64,000 nucleotides of DNA from Mortierella alpina (taxonomy: Eukaryota > Mortierellomycota > Mortierellomycetes > Mortierellales > Mortierellaceae): NCBI GenBank assembly GCA_029449245.1, contig JANATF010000011.1, positions 1,178,001-1,242,000 of the forward strand. The letters run 5' to 3'. Shown here one piece after another: positions 49,420 to 61,965 of the stretch. A program made the translations under genes and the position numbers. Below the pieces are notes generated by a model. The model ran no database searches. It worked only from the letters and a program-made list of their open reading frames with translations, and was not told where the DNA came from. Within the stretch, counting starts at the first letter, position 1. Every line of letters starts with the position of its first letter.

Positions 49420-49894
49420 ACTCAATTTAACTTTACCGGCCAAACGACTGCGACCGAAGCTTTCTGGAATTCGACAGAAAATGTAATATTGCCGCTCGAT
49501 TACGTGGACAACACAAATTAGATGCCACAACTCCGGCTAGTTCAGCTTTCGATTAGGACGCAGGACTATCACTTATGCCAATCACAGCGGGCTGATGTGC
49601 TGCTCCCTTGTAAGAAAGGACGCCCCCGAATCCCATACTGGCGACTTCGCAGCCACAGTTTATAACTGAGCCATCAGAATAAAAATGAAACGGCTCTTGT
49701 TGGTTTTCCAACATTGACCCGGTGATAAGGATCGATAGGGCTGTTTGGACGTCCATGCATATCCCAGAGAATAAACACAAATCTTTTGATATGCGGAAAT
49801 CTGCAATCTCGGGGGTCCGAGCTACTGAAAGAGTTTTTTTACTGTGGAGATTGATGACATGTGCTGGGTTGGCAGAGAGTCTTCCGGAATTCAA
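49420..49894 (-). mobile_element. Relic of a LINE retrotransposon RNase H domain
   Basis: The minus strand encodes FYSDGSV...ASMGFGGVL, the first catalytic Asp motif of a retroelement RNase H (Asp codon at 49673-49675). After an in-frame stop (49553-49555) comes SKAELAGVVAS with the second catalytic acid (Glu codon at 49541-49543). Spacing and flanking residues fit RNase H domains of fungal non-LTR elements. No reverse transcriptase, endonuclease or poly-A tail is recognisable on either side, so this is a short, dead fragment. Confidence 0.6.
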
Positions 49895-50362
49895 GGTCGA
49901 AAGTGCTTTGGAAAGCTATGCAACTGGTATCTTCATGAATCAAGCCCTACTTCGTGGATTTATCTGGAAGAACGACGCGGTGCTGTTTTGGCTTACTGGG
50001 TAGTCTGTTCGATTCCAAGTTTAAAACCTTTGATCCTGATTCAAGCAAGAGCTAAGTAAGTCTTGACTAAGGCAAGCGTCAAGAACTAGTCGACTCAGTC
50101 AATTCGCAACACCAAGGGATTCGTTAGTGTTGCGAAGCTGTGACTGCGGGAAAATCAAAATGGTGGCGGAGCGTATGGCACACTGCCTCAAGAGTCCTGG
50201 CTGACAAGCGACAACACGCTCCAGCGCCTCCAATCGCTGTTTAGCCTTCGCCGCGAATCACACCCATTGGCACGCCGCTGACTCCAGTCTGACTCACCCC
50301 ACCCGCCAGCACGACTACGCCATCCATCTCCTCCCCATCAGCACCGTGGCCGCATTCACTGC
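49895..50362. other. CCA1 upstream region
   Basis: No gene is seen. The last 150 bases are C-rich and pyrimidine-rich, as expected for a promoter or leader of the tRNA nucleotidyltransferase gene. Confidence 0.4.
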
Positions 50363-52771
50363 ATGCAACCTGTTCAACCGCTCTTGTTCGCCCGTCCCCT
50401 TGCTCGCCATCCCCGCCTCGCCCAGCTCCAGCGCGTCTACACCGCACACCGCGCCAAAGCCCCTCGCTCGTCCCAAGCTCTGCTTATCAAGGGAAGAAGC
50501 CACAGCGTGCGACCACTGCTCGCTGTCCAACTAGGAACAAGAACTATCCACCACAAGCGATTCATTGCCATGACTTCTGGCGGATCAACCTCAGGAGGCA
50601 CATTCGCGTCCCGCGCACTCGAGATTCGGTTAACAGAACAGGAAGCCAAGATCTGTGAGGTCCTCGACGCCGTCGCAGAGCGTTACCAGGAAAAGGAAGG
50701 AAAGTCCATACAGCTCCGCATCGCAGGAGGGTGGGTGCGCGACAAGGTACGCCATAAAGTGCTCACGTTTAGCTACCCTGTCACTATCATTGAAGCATCC
50801 GACAGCCATGCCCTTGACAGTTCGCCTTCTGATACCGGCAGCTCTTCTTTAGTTGCTAGGTCTATCGTGCCATGATCTGGATATCGGCATCGACACGATG
50901 ATGGGATATGATTTCGCAGCACTAGTCAATGAATACATGGAGTCGATCGGTCAGGAGAAGCGGTCCATTGCCAAGATCGCCACCAACCCCGAAAAGTCAA
51001 AGCATTTGGAAACTGCCACTATGGTCGTCCTAGGAATGCCTTTAGATTTTGTCAATTTGCGATCGGAAGTGTACGACGATGCCAGTCGCATCCCCAGTGA
51101 GATTGTAAGTTTGAATCACCCGCTTCAAGCATGTTTGTCATATTGGAGTATTTACTTCTTTGTCTTGGGAAAACAGAAAATAGAGAACTTATGAAAAGTG
51201 CCTTATCCTTTAGACTTTTGGAACCCCTTCAGAGGATGCATACCGCCGCGACATCACCATTAACGCACTCTTCTACAACATCCACACACGCTCGGTCGAG
51301 GACTTTACTGGGCGGGGTCTCGAGGATCTGAAGAACGGCATTGTTAGGACCCCGTTGGAGGCATACGAAACATTTTGGCAGGATCCTCTCCGGGTGATGC
51401 GCTGCATTCGCTTTGCTGCCAGATTCCATTTCACTATTGCTGAAGATTCCAAGCAGGCCATTTTGGACGAGCGGATCAAACAGGCACTCAAAACTAAAAT
51501 CTCAAAAGAGCGCATTGGTGCCGAGTTGGACAAAATGATTGACGATGGCGCTGGTAGAAGCACTGCCATCAGGCTGATTCATGAGCTTGGACTTTATGAT
51601 GTTGTCTTTGCACCACCAGTAGCGGATGGGTCTGCCAAAGGAACGACTGGAATCCAAGGACAAATCAGTGATGTCGAGGATGCGTTCAGACTAGTGTGGA
51701 TCATGGAGTGGCTTTTGAAGATTAACCCCGGCCCTGCTAATAACAGCGATGATCTGGAGGGTAGGGTCTTTCAAGCCGAGGTCGATCAAGGTCAGGAATT
51801 GTTGCTAGCCCAGACACGAGGATCGCCCCTTACCACCCACCTGTACCCGCTCATCACTACGATGCTCTCGCCTAAGGTGCCTCACATCGCTTCAAAGGAT
51901 GAGCCCTTTCCAGAAAAATTGGGCACCAGGAACCTGGTCCTATCAGCAATGCTCTACCCATATCGCAATATGACGGCCACGGTCAACAAGAAGACTGTAC
52001 CTGCAGGGTCGTGGATTCTCCGCTACGGTCTCAAGGGGAAGAATCTTGACATTGATATTGTTACGAAGCTGATGGACAGTGTTGAGGCCGTGCGAGCAAC
52101 TGTCAAAACGCTGGCGCAATCCCCAGCACCAAACGACGAGGAGAGTATCAAGGATGAGAGAGCAAGAATGGGCATGCTGATCAGAGACATTGGCTTTATT
52201 GCCGTGATTGGAAAGAAGTGGCCGTGTGCGTTCTTGTTGGCCTTAGGAGTGGACCTGCTCCCAAAGTTTGAGGCGCTGCATGCCGGAGTATTTGGTAAGA
52301 AAATATGCATCGCTTCTGCTTCTGTTGACGCCCTTGCAATGGTTTTTGCAAAACCAATACCGAATGCTGTTGTTAAGATTAACATCGCTAACGCTGATTG
52401 ATAGACGAAGATGTACAGGCGCGAGTTGCAACATATAACAAGTTTCTCTCCAAGGCAGTGTACTACGAAATTGATCACTGCTTCTCATGGAAGTACCTTG
52501 TTGATGTAGGTTGACAGAAGAAAAAACAACATGAAACCGCAGGAGGATGTGGCGATGAATAGCTTACACATTGTCTGACCTTTTCTTTTCAATGCACCTC
52601 TTCCTGCACGTCATGTAGGGCAAGGAGCTGACACAGCTACTGAATATCAAACCAGGGCCCAAGATTACAGAATATCTCCAATCAGTGATGCGATGGCAAC
52701 TAATGCACCCGGGCTCCTCAAAAGAGGACTGCCAGGCGTGGATCGTACAAAACTCCAATCTTTTTCAATAA
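50363..52771 (+). CDS. CCA1: CCA-adding tRNA nucleotidyltransferase, probable dual-targeted
   Basis: Exons 50363-50746, 50853-51104, 51214-52294, 52405-52505 and 52619-52771 give 656 residues, or 587 from the internal Met at 50570. The enzyme adds CCA to tRNA 3' ends. Class II nucleotidyltransferase motifs are clear: LRIAGGWVRDK joined by splicing to LLG, the metal-binding DLDIGID, RDITINALFYN, the nucleotide-selection region DPLRVMRCIRFAARF, and KERIGAELDKM. Residues 1-69 are Arg/Leu/Ala-rich without acidic residues, like a mitochondrial presequence, and the Met70 start would give the cytosolic/nuclear form. Yeast CCA1 makes both forms from one gene by alternative starts, so the same arrangement is likely here. 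Confidence 0.93.
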
Positions 52772-53696
52772 AGAGATGGTGAAAGCTTTATATCCATGTA
52801 TACATATCGGACGGTGCAACGCATCTAACCAGCGTTCTGAACGGGTGCCAAACGCCGAATGGTTGAAACTGGTCATGATTGTCTTGACATGCCCAAAGAG
52901 ACACTGTTCCTCCTGTAAGTGCAGCTGACTAATGTTTGCAGACGGGGTGGCAAAATGCCTTTGACGTGGACGCAGGAATGGCTGACTGTTTGGCAAGAAG
53001 TTAGCTACCCCTCTGGACGATTAGAATTCGACCCCTTGGTCTGCTTCACACATGCATGCACACTCAAAAACATACAATGGCACACCAACGCAATGTGACA
53101 CACTTCCCGGACTGCAGCTGACAGGGCATGCATTCCCGAAACGTCGAAACAAAAGGGTGCACTAAGCAACACTAAGGGATGTCAACTGAGACTGCCGTTG
53201 TTTGAAGGTAAACGACTCGTCGTTGTTTGAGGGTAGTAAACTCATAGACATTCCCGCGCCTTGATCCGCAATGGTCTGCGAGGTGTCTTGTTGTTTATAA
53301 AGGGAAGATGGCTCCTCCTCGTCCTCTAACAACAAGAAAATGTCACCATTCAATGTCGCGCTCTTCGATCCTTGCCTCTCTTCACGTTAACGCTCTTTTC
53401 AAACCCATTATGCCGTGGAAGTTACCCTACAGCTGACCTTGTTTCCATTGCTGGATACGCCTTCATCTCTTGACTATACCCCCTAGCAATAGCGACTCTT
53501 TATGTAAGCCTTCGAGTAGTTGTAGAACAATTGCATAAGAGCGCCGCATGGACGAAAATGCATGCAGGCGACTTACCACAAAGTGGTGTTGTGTTGTGCA
53601 ATTCTTCTTTAGACACATACGCCGGATAGTTGCACATCCAGCATTCCTCATCCGACCTACGTACCAAAAGCTCTCGCGATTCTAGGGAATAAGAAA
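52772..53696. other. Intergenic stretch
   Basis: No gene is seen. Near 53195-53240 the motif GTTGTTTGAGGGTA occurs twice with small differences. The right end is the leader of the PX-PB1 gene. Confidence 0.4.
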
Positions 53697-55960
53697 ATGG
53701 TTGCTGTCGACAGTTATCATGTACAGGGCGCCACCAGTTCCTCGCCGCTTCGCTATGCCACAAAACTTCATCGCCGCATTCATAGCGACAGCCAAGCAAT
53801 ACTACATATTGTCAAGGGCCATGCGAAGGCTGTTATGGCCGCAGCATCAACCTTCACCTCCTCCAATTCAAGTGCTAAACTGGCGTCTGGAGTGTCTGCG
53901 GCGGCGGTCGAGGGATACGAGAGGCGCGAGGCGGACCAGTGTGTCTGGTACACGATCCGTGTCTATCCATGTCCCATTACAGTCCGCGGGAGTGCTTCCA
54001 TGCCGATCCCACGCAAGTCTTACAGCGTGTACAGGCGTTATGAAGACGTCGTTGAATTTGCAGAGCGTCTCGAAGCAGGAAGGCCGTTCTTTAGGGCCAA
54101 GCACGATGCATCCTTTGTCGTGGTATGTTTTGGTTGTCCATGGCTAAGAAGCGAATTCATGCGTACCCCGCTTCGTTGCAAACATACTGACAAACATTGC
54201 GAAATGGGCATATCAAACCATAGCGAAAACTCTTGCATCCAAGTACCAAAGGCAAATCCGATGCAGCGCCGCCTCCATGGTCTCCTGTGAACGCCTTCGG
54301 CACAGAAGAGGACTGCCTGCGACGCAAGAGAAATCTCGAAATCTACCTGCAAGAGTTGTTCAAGCTGGGGCCTGCAGTAGGTCAATGTCGACTAGCTGCA
54401 GAGTTCTTTGGAATGTGGAAAACAGATTTCGAGGCCGATCTACTCCCTGCTCTGCATTCCTTGGACACGAAACCTTGTCAAATGTCAAAGAGGAACGAAC
54501 CACTCTGTCATTCCCAGGCTAAACGTGAGAGCCCGCTTGAACTTCCTACGCACTTCAAGAACACGTCCGACTTTTCATTATCAGTGAGCTCTTCCGATTT
54601 AGTCCACCAACGTGTTTCCCCAACATCGACTCAGAACGTTATGCCGCCAAAAGCATCTGTAGTATCCGGGGTTCTGTATGTAAAGGCGTGCGAGAAAAGG
54701 ACATCTTCTCTGGCTGATTACATGATGGCTCAGAGCGCCACTTATTTGCCGTCTCCGCCAGGCTCCTCTTATCACAGCGACGATGAAGATGAGGATGACG
54801 ATGAGGACATGAACGACACTAAGTGGCACGACAATGACATGCACGAACGCGGTTCCAACACGGAGTATATGAACAGCCCTTGTCCAAGTATCGACGGCAA
54901 GGACAGTATCCTCAACTCGGCCTCAACCGACCTGAAGAGCCAGTTCTCGCTGCAGCCTCAGTGGCAAACATATGAGCCTGAAAAGTCCAAACTACTCATC
55001 AACAAGAGGCGCAACGCTATTCAGTATGAACAATTTGGAGATGCGGCCGGACCAACCACATCTCCTTTGGCACCATTGTCCGCCTATGCCTTGCGTGTCA
55101 GCCCATCATGCGATGTTGAGGAGAGTCCGTGCTTAGGCTCGAAAATCCACCGAGAAATCACAGTGCCACCTTGCCCTCCAATTTATGCCTCCTTGCCCAA
55201 AAAGAGCGCGTCGCTGCAGAGTCGGTGCCCCGCGCCAGTTGCCGCGTCGCTGAGTGAGCCAGGACAGACAGTCCGTTCAGAAGTATATGGAGCAAACGGT
55301 CCAAGCAAAACTAGTGCTGATGGCGCTCACCTCAGCAACGTATGTGGACGGCAGAAACCATTTGCCCCTGCCCCAGGACACTCGTCAAGTATGACAGAGC
55401 GAATCAAGTCCCAGGACAAGTGTCGTCCATTGACAAGATCTATCAGGAGGAGGAAAAGGGTGACGGGGCCGAGACCACCCCTTAGCCCTACTGTGTCAAA
55501 ACCGCCTCCTGGCATCCTCAAAAACTGGACGCGCACAATCAAGGAGACACGATTGACCTGTCAGACTTCGCAATTGCCACCACGCCCACATGGTGGAGAG
55601 TATGAACCAATGAGTACCCATTCTCGTATGTCGAGTCCAACACCAGGAGCCCAGTTTCTTTCCAAGTACCCAAAGGCGTTTGTAGCGGTTTTCAAAATCG
55701 TGATAGATCCAGAGCGGATTGTAGCGTTGCAAGTGATGGAGAAGGACGAAGACTTTGTGTTGAGTGTACCAGACCTCCGGCTACGAGTGAGCCAAAAGTT
55801 TGAGCGGGTGGAGATGCCGTTGCCAGATGAATTTGAGTTGGTATGGGAGCCGTGCAGTGGCTCGAGGGTTGTGTTGAAGAACGATGAGGAGCTGCAGAGA
55901 GCAATACATTCGTCTGCGACGCATAAGATCACTCTTCGCTGCACGTTCTACATGAAATAA
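53697..55960 (+). CDS. PX-PB1 domain adaptor protein
   Basis: Exons 53697-54122 and 54224-55960 give 720 residues. The ATG at 53835 (MAAASTF...) is an alternative start and may be the true one, because residues 1-46 are not domain-like. A PX domain spans about residues 85-225: VWYTIRVYPCPI, RKSYSVYRRYEDVVEFAERL, LHPSTK across the splice, and RKRNLEIYLQELFKL, so it should bind phosphoinositides. A long disordered middle has an acidic run (DDEDEDDDED) and several Pro-rich SH3-ligand-like motifs (PRPPLSP, PPPGIL and LPPRPHGG). The C-terminus (about 630-720) resembles a PB1 domain, with FKIVIDPERIVALQVMEK, PDEFELVWEP and ITLRCTF. PX plus PB1 recalls Bem1/Scd2 and p40phox, scaffolds of polarity and NADPH oxidase complexes, but no SH3 domain is present. 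Confidence 0.8.
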
Positions 55961-56037
55961 ATAATGACACTTCACGTTTTCTTTCCGTCTCTTTTTTCTC
56001 CACCGTCCTCGGCAGTTTTTTTTTTATTTTGTCAAGG

Positions 56038-57232
56038 ATGCGCTTTTCATTCATGCAACCCTCGCGGATATACATCTCACTTCTCAATGCCCTTACTTTG
56101 GTTCGTTGACAGCAAAAATAGCTATGCCTTGTGACTCAGTACTTCGGTACTCGCCTCTACATACTTACTTCACGCTCATTTCGTGCACTCGTGGTCCGTT
56201 TCTTAGCTTGCAAGTATCGCTCTGTTTGGCGTAGCGATCTATAGCTTCGCCACGGATAACCAGATACTACTCGAGACGCAAAAATTCTCCTGGATCATGG
56301 TCATTCTGAGCGTTATCGTCTTCTTGGTTTCCATCCTGGGCTGCACCAGCGCTGTCAGCGAGATCAAGCGCGTCATAGGCACTGTAACGTTACGCGAAGC
56401 GAGGTTTTTTTTCTTTTGGAGCAATGCATGGGGCACATGAGTTGATCGCATGTGACCAACCGACCTTTTCACATCGTTCCTCGCAATAGTATGGGGTCTT
56501 GCTCTCTGTACTGATTGTGATCCAGCTATTATTCTTGATATATGCTTTGACAAGACACGATCAGGTAAAGCCAGGGATACTCACCAATCGCGACAATTTC
56601 ATATTTTGAGTTGCCGCACTTGCATCCTGACGGATACCATTCACCCGTTAACCTATAAAAAGGTGGATTCGATTCTGGACAAGGCGTGGCAGAACTCGTA
56701 CAACAACCAACCTCAAGTTCTACAGGATATCGAAACCCGTCTTCACTGCTGCGGCTACGAGACCGTGACGGATAGGGCTGTCCCAAAGACCTCAAAGTAC
56801 GCCTGCCGCGACTCACCTGCGTTTGGATATCAGATCGCATGCAGAGAGCAACTCAAGGATGCATACTCGAGAAACGAGAGCGCGTTTCTGGGAGTCATCG
56901 CGGGAATCGAGGTCTTGCAGGTGAGTGGGAACAAAAATACCATCGCTCACATCTTTTTTTTTTTCTTCAAAAAGATTGTGCCCTCTCTGATGTCTTTGCG
57001 CATGTATTCCTTTTCATTGATGCAGATACTAGCGCTTGTGTGCACCATGGCATTGTTCTCGGAACTGCCCAGCTATGAAGAAATAGGGACAAGGTATCGG
57101 AATGAGCATTCGCAACGAGTGTTTCGAGGATTGCGGGAGGAAGACCCAGAACATCGGCGCTTCTCTGACATCGAATCCCCTCCGGGAGAGGAGCAAGGTG
57201 GATATGGTGCTGTTAGCAGCCAGAGACGATGA
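56038..57232 (+). CDS. Tetraspanin-like membrane protein
   Basis: Exons 56038-56100, 56207-56383, 56490-56564, 56663-56920 and 57026-57232 are all phase 0, giving 259 residues. Four membrane helices fit tetraspanin topology: residues about 14-35 (built across the first splice), 55-75, 83-102 and 179-200. The large extracellular loop between helices 3 and 4 contains the signature CCG at 134-136 and two further Cys at 153 and 165, enough for two disulphides. A short cytosolic tail rich in Glu/Arg follows. The first donor is GTTCGT. Fungal tetraspanins such as Pls1 are needed for polarised penetration structures; which type this is cannot be told. The ATG lies only 77 bp after the stop of the PX-PB1 gene. 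Confidence 0.83.
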
Positions 57233-58366
57233 AAGTTCAGTCTTCATGTTTTGTTTTGTTTTACTTCTTCGCCCAAGTTAGCTGGTTTCAACTTGGCGTT
57301 CGGTATCGAAACCTCGCAGTAATGATGTATCATAGGGCCGACCAACACAGAGAAAGGCAGTGCAAAACCTGCCGTTCCTGATTTTCTGCTTGCTTCGACA
57401 GCAGTAGCAGTAGCAGTAGCAGTAGCTCATGAGCAAATATGCAAGCAATAATATGTGCACTTGCGCAGACATGCATGCAGGACTTTGGATTGCAGACCAC
57501 CTATTTGACATGGGTTCTTGGGATCAAGCATAAAAATCTTGTTAGGTGTATCGGGATCACCATCCACACGAACATGTTCTCGCCAAGAGACACCTATATA
57601 CGCAAAGACGAAGTCGAGGGTTGAAATAATGGCGGGGAAAAGTGCTCTTGATGCACCTGGTGGACGTAAAAATCGGCAGCATGCTGCGTTTGAAAAATGA
57701 GAGTGTAAGTTGCTAAATCTCTATGCATGATTCGATCAAGATGCAGGCTATGGGAAGAAAACGCAATGGTGCCTCGTATTCACCACAGCAAATAATGCAC
57801 TTGATATGTCCGTGACAGAATGCCAGCGGCAATAGGATACTGAATGCGGGCGAATAAAAACGGCGCTGCTCTATGAGCGAAATGGTACCCATGCAAAAGT
57901 GGTTATCGAAGGCAGTTGCCACCCGTAACGCTCGCGGGCGAGATGAGATGCACAAAGAAAACACTGGGTTAAGTACACCCGATGTGGTACTTTGGTAATG
58001 TCCAAGTCCATCGGCTATGAAATAACATTTCAATGCAATGCGCGTGCATGGGACACAAATCAAAACAAACAGCACAGGAGAAAAAAAAAAAAAGAGGTGG
58101 ACGCTAGAGGTTCCCCTTGTATCCAGCCTAGTCTATCCTCTTTCCTGTGCACTTGCGCCAAGAGCAGAATAAAACAGAGCGAGCGTACTTACTCGTATGG
58201 GCTCTCCCTTCTCTATTGTTCCCTTCTTTTTGTTGGCCTTTTTGCGCCTTAGAACTTCATTAATGACAACTCCTGTGCTTGTCCTCTTGCTTCAACCCTT
58301 CCCCCCCCTCCTGTCCTCCTGTTTCTCTGTCTCCAACACTTTCTCAGGCTCATCTCCTTCTCCCTC
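57233..58366. other. Intergenic stretch with hexamer microsatellite
   Basis: No gene is seen. It contains an AGCAGT hexamer repeat (57400-57425), an A-run near 58081-58094 and a long CT-rich leader from about 58240 to the next start codon. Confidence 0.45.
57400..57425. repeat. AGCAGT hexamer microsatellite
   Basis: About four perfect copies of AGCAGT in non-coding DNA. Confidence 0.85.
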
Positions 58367-61300
58367 ATGTCAGAAGATGAAGCGCTTTGGCAAGTCGTCC
58401 AGCAGGGCGAAGAGATCATGAGTGTTCAGGCATACGCCGGCACACCTCAGACTCAGGGCCGTGCGTTTGTCCTTCTCCTGGATGTCCAGGATATCTTTCC
58501 TAACGCAGAGCGACTGCAGTGCGGGAGCCGTGCTATCAGTTTCATGGCAGACAGCCGAGGCCACAGGTGAAGTTAAACGAGGGCAAATCGCGGCTGCTTA
58601 CGAAACCCGCATTCTGCCTGCTGCTCGGTTTCGCACGTTCCCTTCCGCGCCAGAGCATTAAACAATAAACGTCCCTCATTGCCCTCCTCCTCTCCCGCCC
58701 CACTGTTCCCTCTACCCAAATGCCTTGTAGGATATTCCCACTTCGTGTTCAGCATCAGCCCGAGATCGTCATGGAGGTGGTCCAAGCGACTACAGGCCTA
58801 TATCAAACGCGATATGTTTCAAGGCCCATCGTGGTAGTGCCACCAACTGACCCAAGAAACAGATCTCCTCAGAGGGGTTCGCCGCAGTTATACCCACATC
58901 AGCAGGAGCAGCAGGAGGATTGCCTGTACCAATATAAAGAGGAGCTCGAATCACAGAAGCAACCGCCGCCTCTCCCACGTAAAAGCGGACAGCGACAACG
59001 GCAGCTATCACACCATGAACAGAAGCAGCAGCAGCAGCAGGAGCCACAGCAACCAGAGTCCAGTTTCAGCTTCCATGTACAACAGTCTCGACAACCTAGT
59101 CGTCGAGTCCAACCGCCACAATCAGTCGTGTCTGACGAGATCCGGGCAAAGTACCGGAAGTCAGTGTACCTCTATGAATCTTTCCTGGAGCACATTCAAG
59201 CAGGGCAAGTCGAACACGCGAATGCTATCCGGGACGACTTTCGGGACCATTTTGAAAGCCTGGAGATTGCAATGGCTCAAAACAGGGCTCTGCAGGAGCA
59301 GATGCTGGGGATGCAACATACCATGATCGATATGCAACAACAATCCCTCGACCGACTGGCCGTCATCCAGAGCCGAGTTCAAGCCATTCTAGTCCAAAAC
59401 TACGAACTGCACGAGTACCCGACGCCAAGGCTGTTTGTCATCTTGCCCACCGAGTCGACCCATTTACCCACCGCTCCAACCTCGCCAACATCGCCAACAT
59501 CGCCAACATCGCCAACTTCGCCAGCTTCGCCAGCCTCACCAATATCTCCCACATCGCTCTCAGCAGGCTCGTCTTCCTCGAGGAGGTGGGACAATCCAGT
59601 GACCCATCTTTTGCAAAAGAAATTTCGGCTCTATTTTTTGTGCGAGTGTGGTGAGCACACTCGTTCTGGACACAGCACATTGCAGCATCATATTCACCTC
59701 GCCTATCATGAGGGTTACGACATTGAACAGCCTAACGAGTTTCTTCGGTGTTATGGCACCTACGTGCTGAGGTTGCTGCAGATGCTCAAGTATGGCGTCG
59801 CGGTCGCGGGACTAGCCGTCCTGGCCATGACACCACGGCGGAACAGCCTGCGCTCCATAGATAGCAGAAGGTCGGCCTCTAATCCCAACAGCATGGAACA
59901 GCGGGTGAATCACGCCATCGAGTACCTCGAGGAGTTTGCAACAGAGGAACAGTCCAGAAGACTGAGGAATAGCGGTGAAAGCCAAGGTCACCGCGAGAAC
60001 GAGATGCACACCGATGCCTTGGAGGAAGCCGACCTGAAACGACTGAGTTCGTTTCTAAAGCAGCGGGACCGAGGCAGAGTGCTTGGGGGTCTGTACAGGA
60101 TTGCGACTCCTGAGGGATACGTCAAATGGGTGTGCCTGGACCATTACCGTGAGATCTCCAACACCTCGACCGTACAGGAACTAGGAGATGTGGTGGAGGT
60201 CAATGGAGGATCGTTTGATGAGCACCTCGGGAATATTGAAATATCGCTGTCCTCTGCAGCAAATGCAGCGCTGTTTTACAGAGCATTGGAGGTGACAAAG
60301 GCGGTTCAGGAACTAAAGCTGACGCTACTATGGGAAACAAGCGCTGCGGATTTGAAGATGCTTCGGGATACGGTTCATCGATCCAGTATCGTCAGCATCG
60401 ACTTGACATTTACAGCGTCGAATTCGACAGGGAGTATCCTCAGACGCCGCAAACGAGCAGATCCATTATGGCAAATGATTATGAATTCAAAGATTCAGTC
60501 GTTTACGGTCTCGAAATATCCTGCGTTTTTTCGTCGGTCGGCCATGGACGTTGGATTGACTGAGTTGCGGATTTTGAGAGTCTCAGAGAGCATGGATTGG
60601 AAGAAAGATGGCGCCAAGCTCGTTGAGCTGGTCAAGAACAGCCCTCGGCTGACCGAGATCTTCATCTCTTGTGCGGACGTCAACGAGGCTTATACGTCCA
60701 TCTCGAGGGCAGCTTCTGGGTCTTCCATGTTCCGCACAATATCGATAGCAGCAAACAAGGCAAACAGCCTTTTGGTAACCTTCAAGCAGGATAAATCACA
60801 AACGGTCCACAGCATGCGGCTCGTCGTACCCAAGTTGAACGTCACTGACAACAGCCTCCTCCAGACCTCGAGTTTCATCTCATCCCTCCACGTCTGTGAA
60901 AGATCCGTTGTCTACCGCAACTGCGACCCGCTGCTGCAACTCCTTACACGAAACCCGAATCTCTTGGAGCTCAAGCTAGGCTGCTATGTTGCCGAGTTTT
61001 CGTCGCTCTTTGAGACGTTTCGGAAATATGTCGACTTGGATGCATCCTGTCAACTCAAGCAGCTTTGTCTCTATCGCGATAACAACTGTCTCTCCTCGAC
61101 CGATCTAAGGGACCCGACCACCACCTCATTGGAGCTCATGTCATTGAACGTGAACGAGAGGGTGCTCACGCAACTCCTGCGGGTATACGGCACTAGTCTC
61201 ACCAAGCTAACAATCGATTCTTCACACTGGAAGCCCATCCACTCTTCGACACTGGAGGAGGCGACCCGATTCCATCCAAAAGTGCATCCGCAACGACTCA

Positions 61301-61728
61301 CCCATCTGTACCAGCGCTGCGCAGATGTCGACGACGGGGTCCTGGACAAGCTGAATATTGTCATCAATCGGTCGCGTCACAGCCTTGTCGAATACGAGCT
61401 CGTGGTTGACAGGCAGTTCATGACCGACCCGCAGAGCTCCAAGCGCTGGGTCAATTTTATCCGAATCGTCGGCGAGCGGTTGACCAAGTTTGGGATGAAC
61501 TGCTCTGACCCTAATGAGTGGATCCATGCCCTGCGAGGCGTAGATTTTCCAGCGATGGAAACTATTTCGTTCAAGAACGAGCAAAAGGTCGAGCTGATCA
61601 ATTACAAGCGAGTGCTGACGGCCGTTAACGGGATTGGATATGTCAACAATAACGTGGAGGAAGATGAGAGCCAACGATGGGAGAGCCCTAGGATCAATGA
61701 GGCACTTGCAGCTTTGGCAATGTACTAG
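58367..61728 (+). CDS. Large orphan protein with LRR-like C-terminal half
   Basis: Exons 58367-58566 and 58731-61728 give 1065 residues. The first exon supplies MSEDEALWQVVQQGEEIM and DIFPNAERLQCG. The splice produces HRIFPLRVQHQPEIVMEVVQ, which supports the junction. A Gln-rich region (about 125-175), a coiled-coil-like helix (RALQEQMLGMQHTMIDMQQQ, about 235-275) and a Thr-Ser-Pro repeat (from about residue 316) follow. The region after about 340 (LLQKKFRLYFLCECGEH, LKRLSSFLKQRDRGRVLGGLYRI) resembles proteins that I know only as hypothetical in Mortierella-type fungi. The C-terminal half has irregular leucine-rich segments. No catalytic motif is recognised. It is convergent with the 61966-63996 gene. 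Confidence 0.75.
59477..59550 (+). repeat. 9-bp coding minisatellite (Pro-Thr-Ser / Pro-Ala-Ser)
   Basis: About eight near-identical 9-base units of the CCAACATCG type encode a TSP/ASP repeat inside the large orphan protein. Unit variants (ACA to ACT or GCT) show local slippage followed by point changes. Confidence 0.85.
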
Positions 61729-61965
61729 AGAATGTCATTTTTTTTGTGTATATAATACAGCAAGTGCTGCATCATAAGCCCAGCGCTTTGGTCCCCTGAT
61801 AGGCCTCAAAGACGTCCATAGCGCCTGTCGGGCCAAGCGATGGTCATTATTGAATTAGTTTCGTTTTATCTATGTTAGCAGAGGTACTCGACAGCACAGT
61901 ATACAGCACTAATCTAGAAGGGCATCCTGCCATTACCAGCAGTCTTAAGTGAGGCAAAACGGAGT

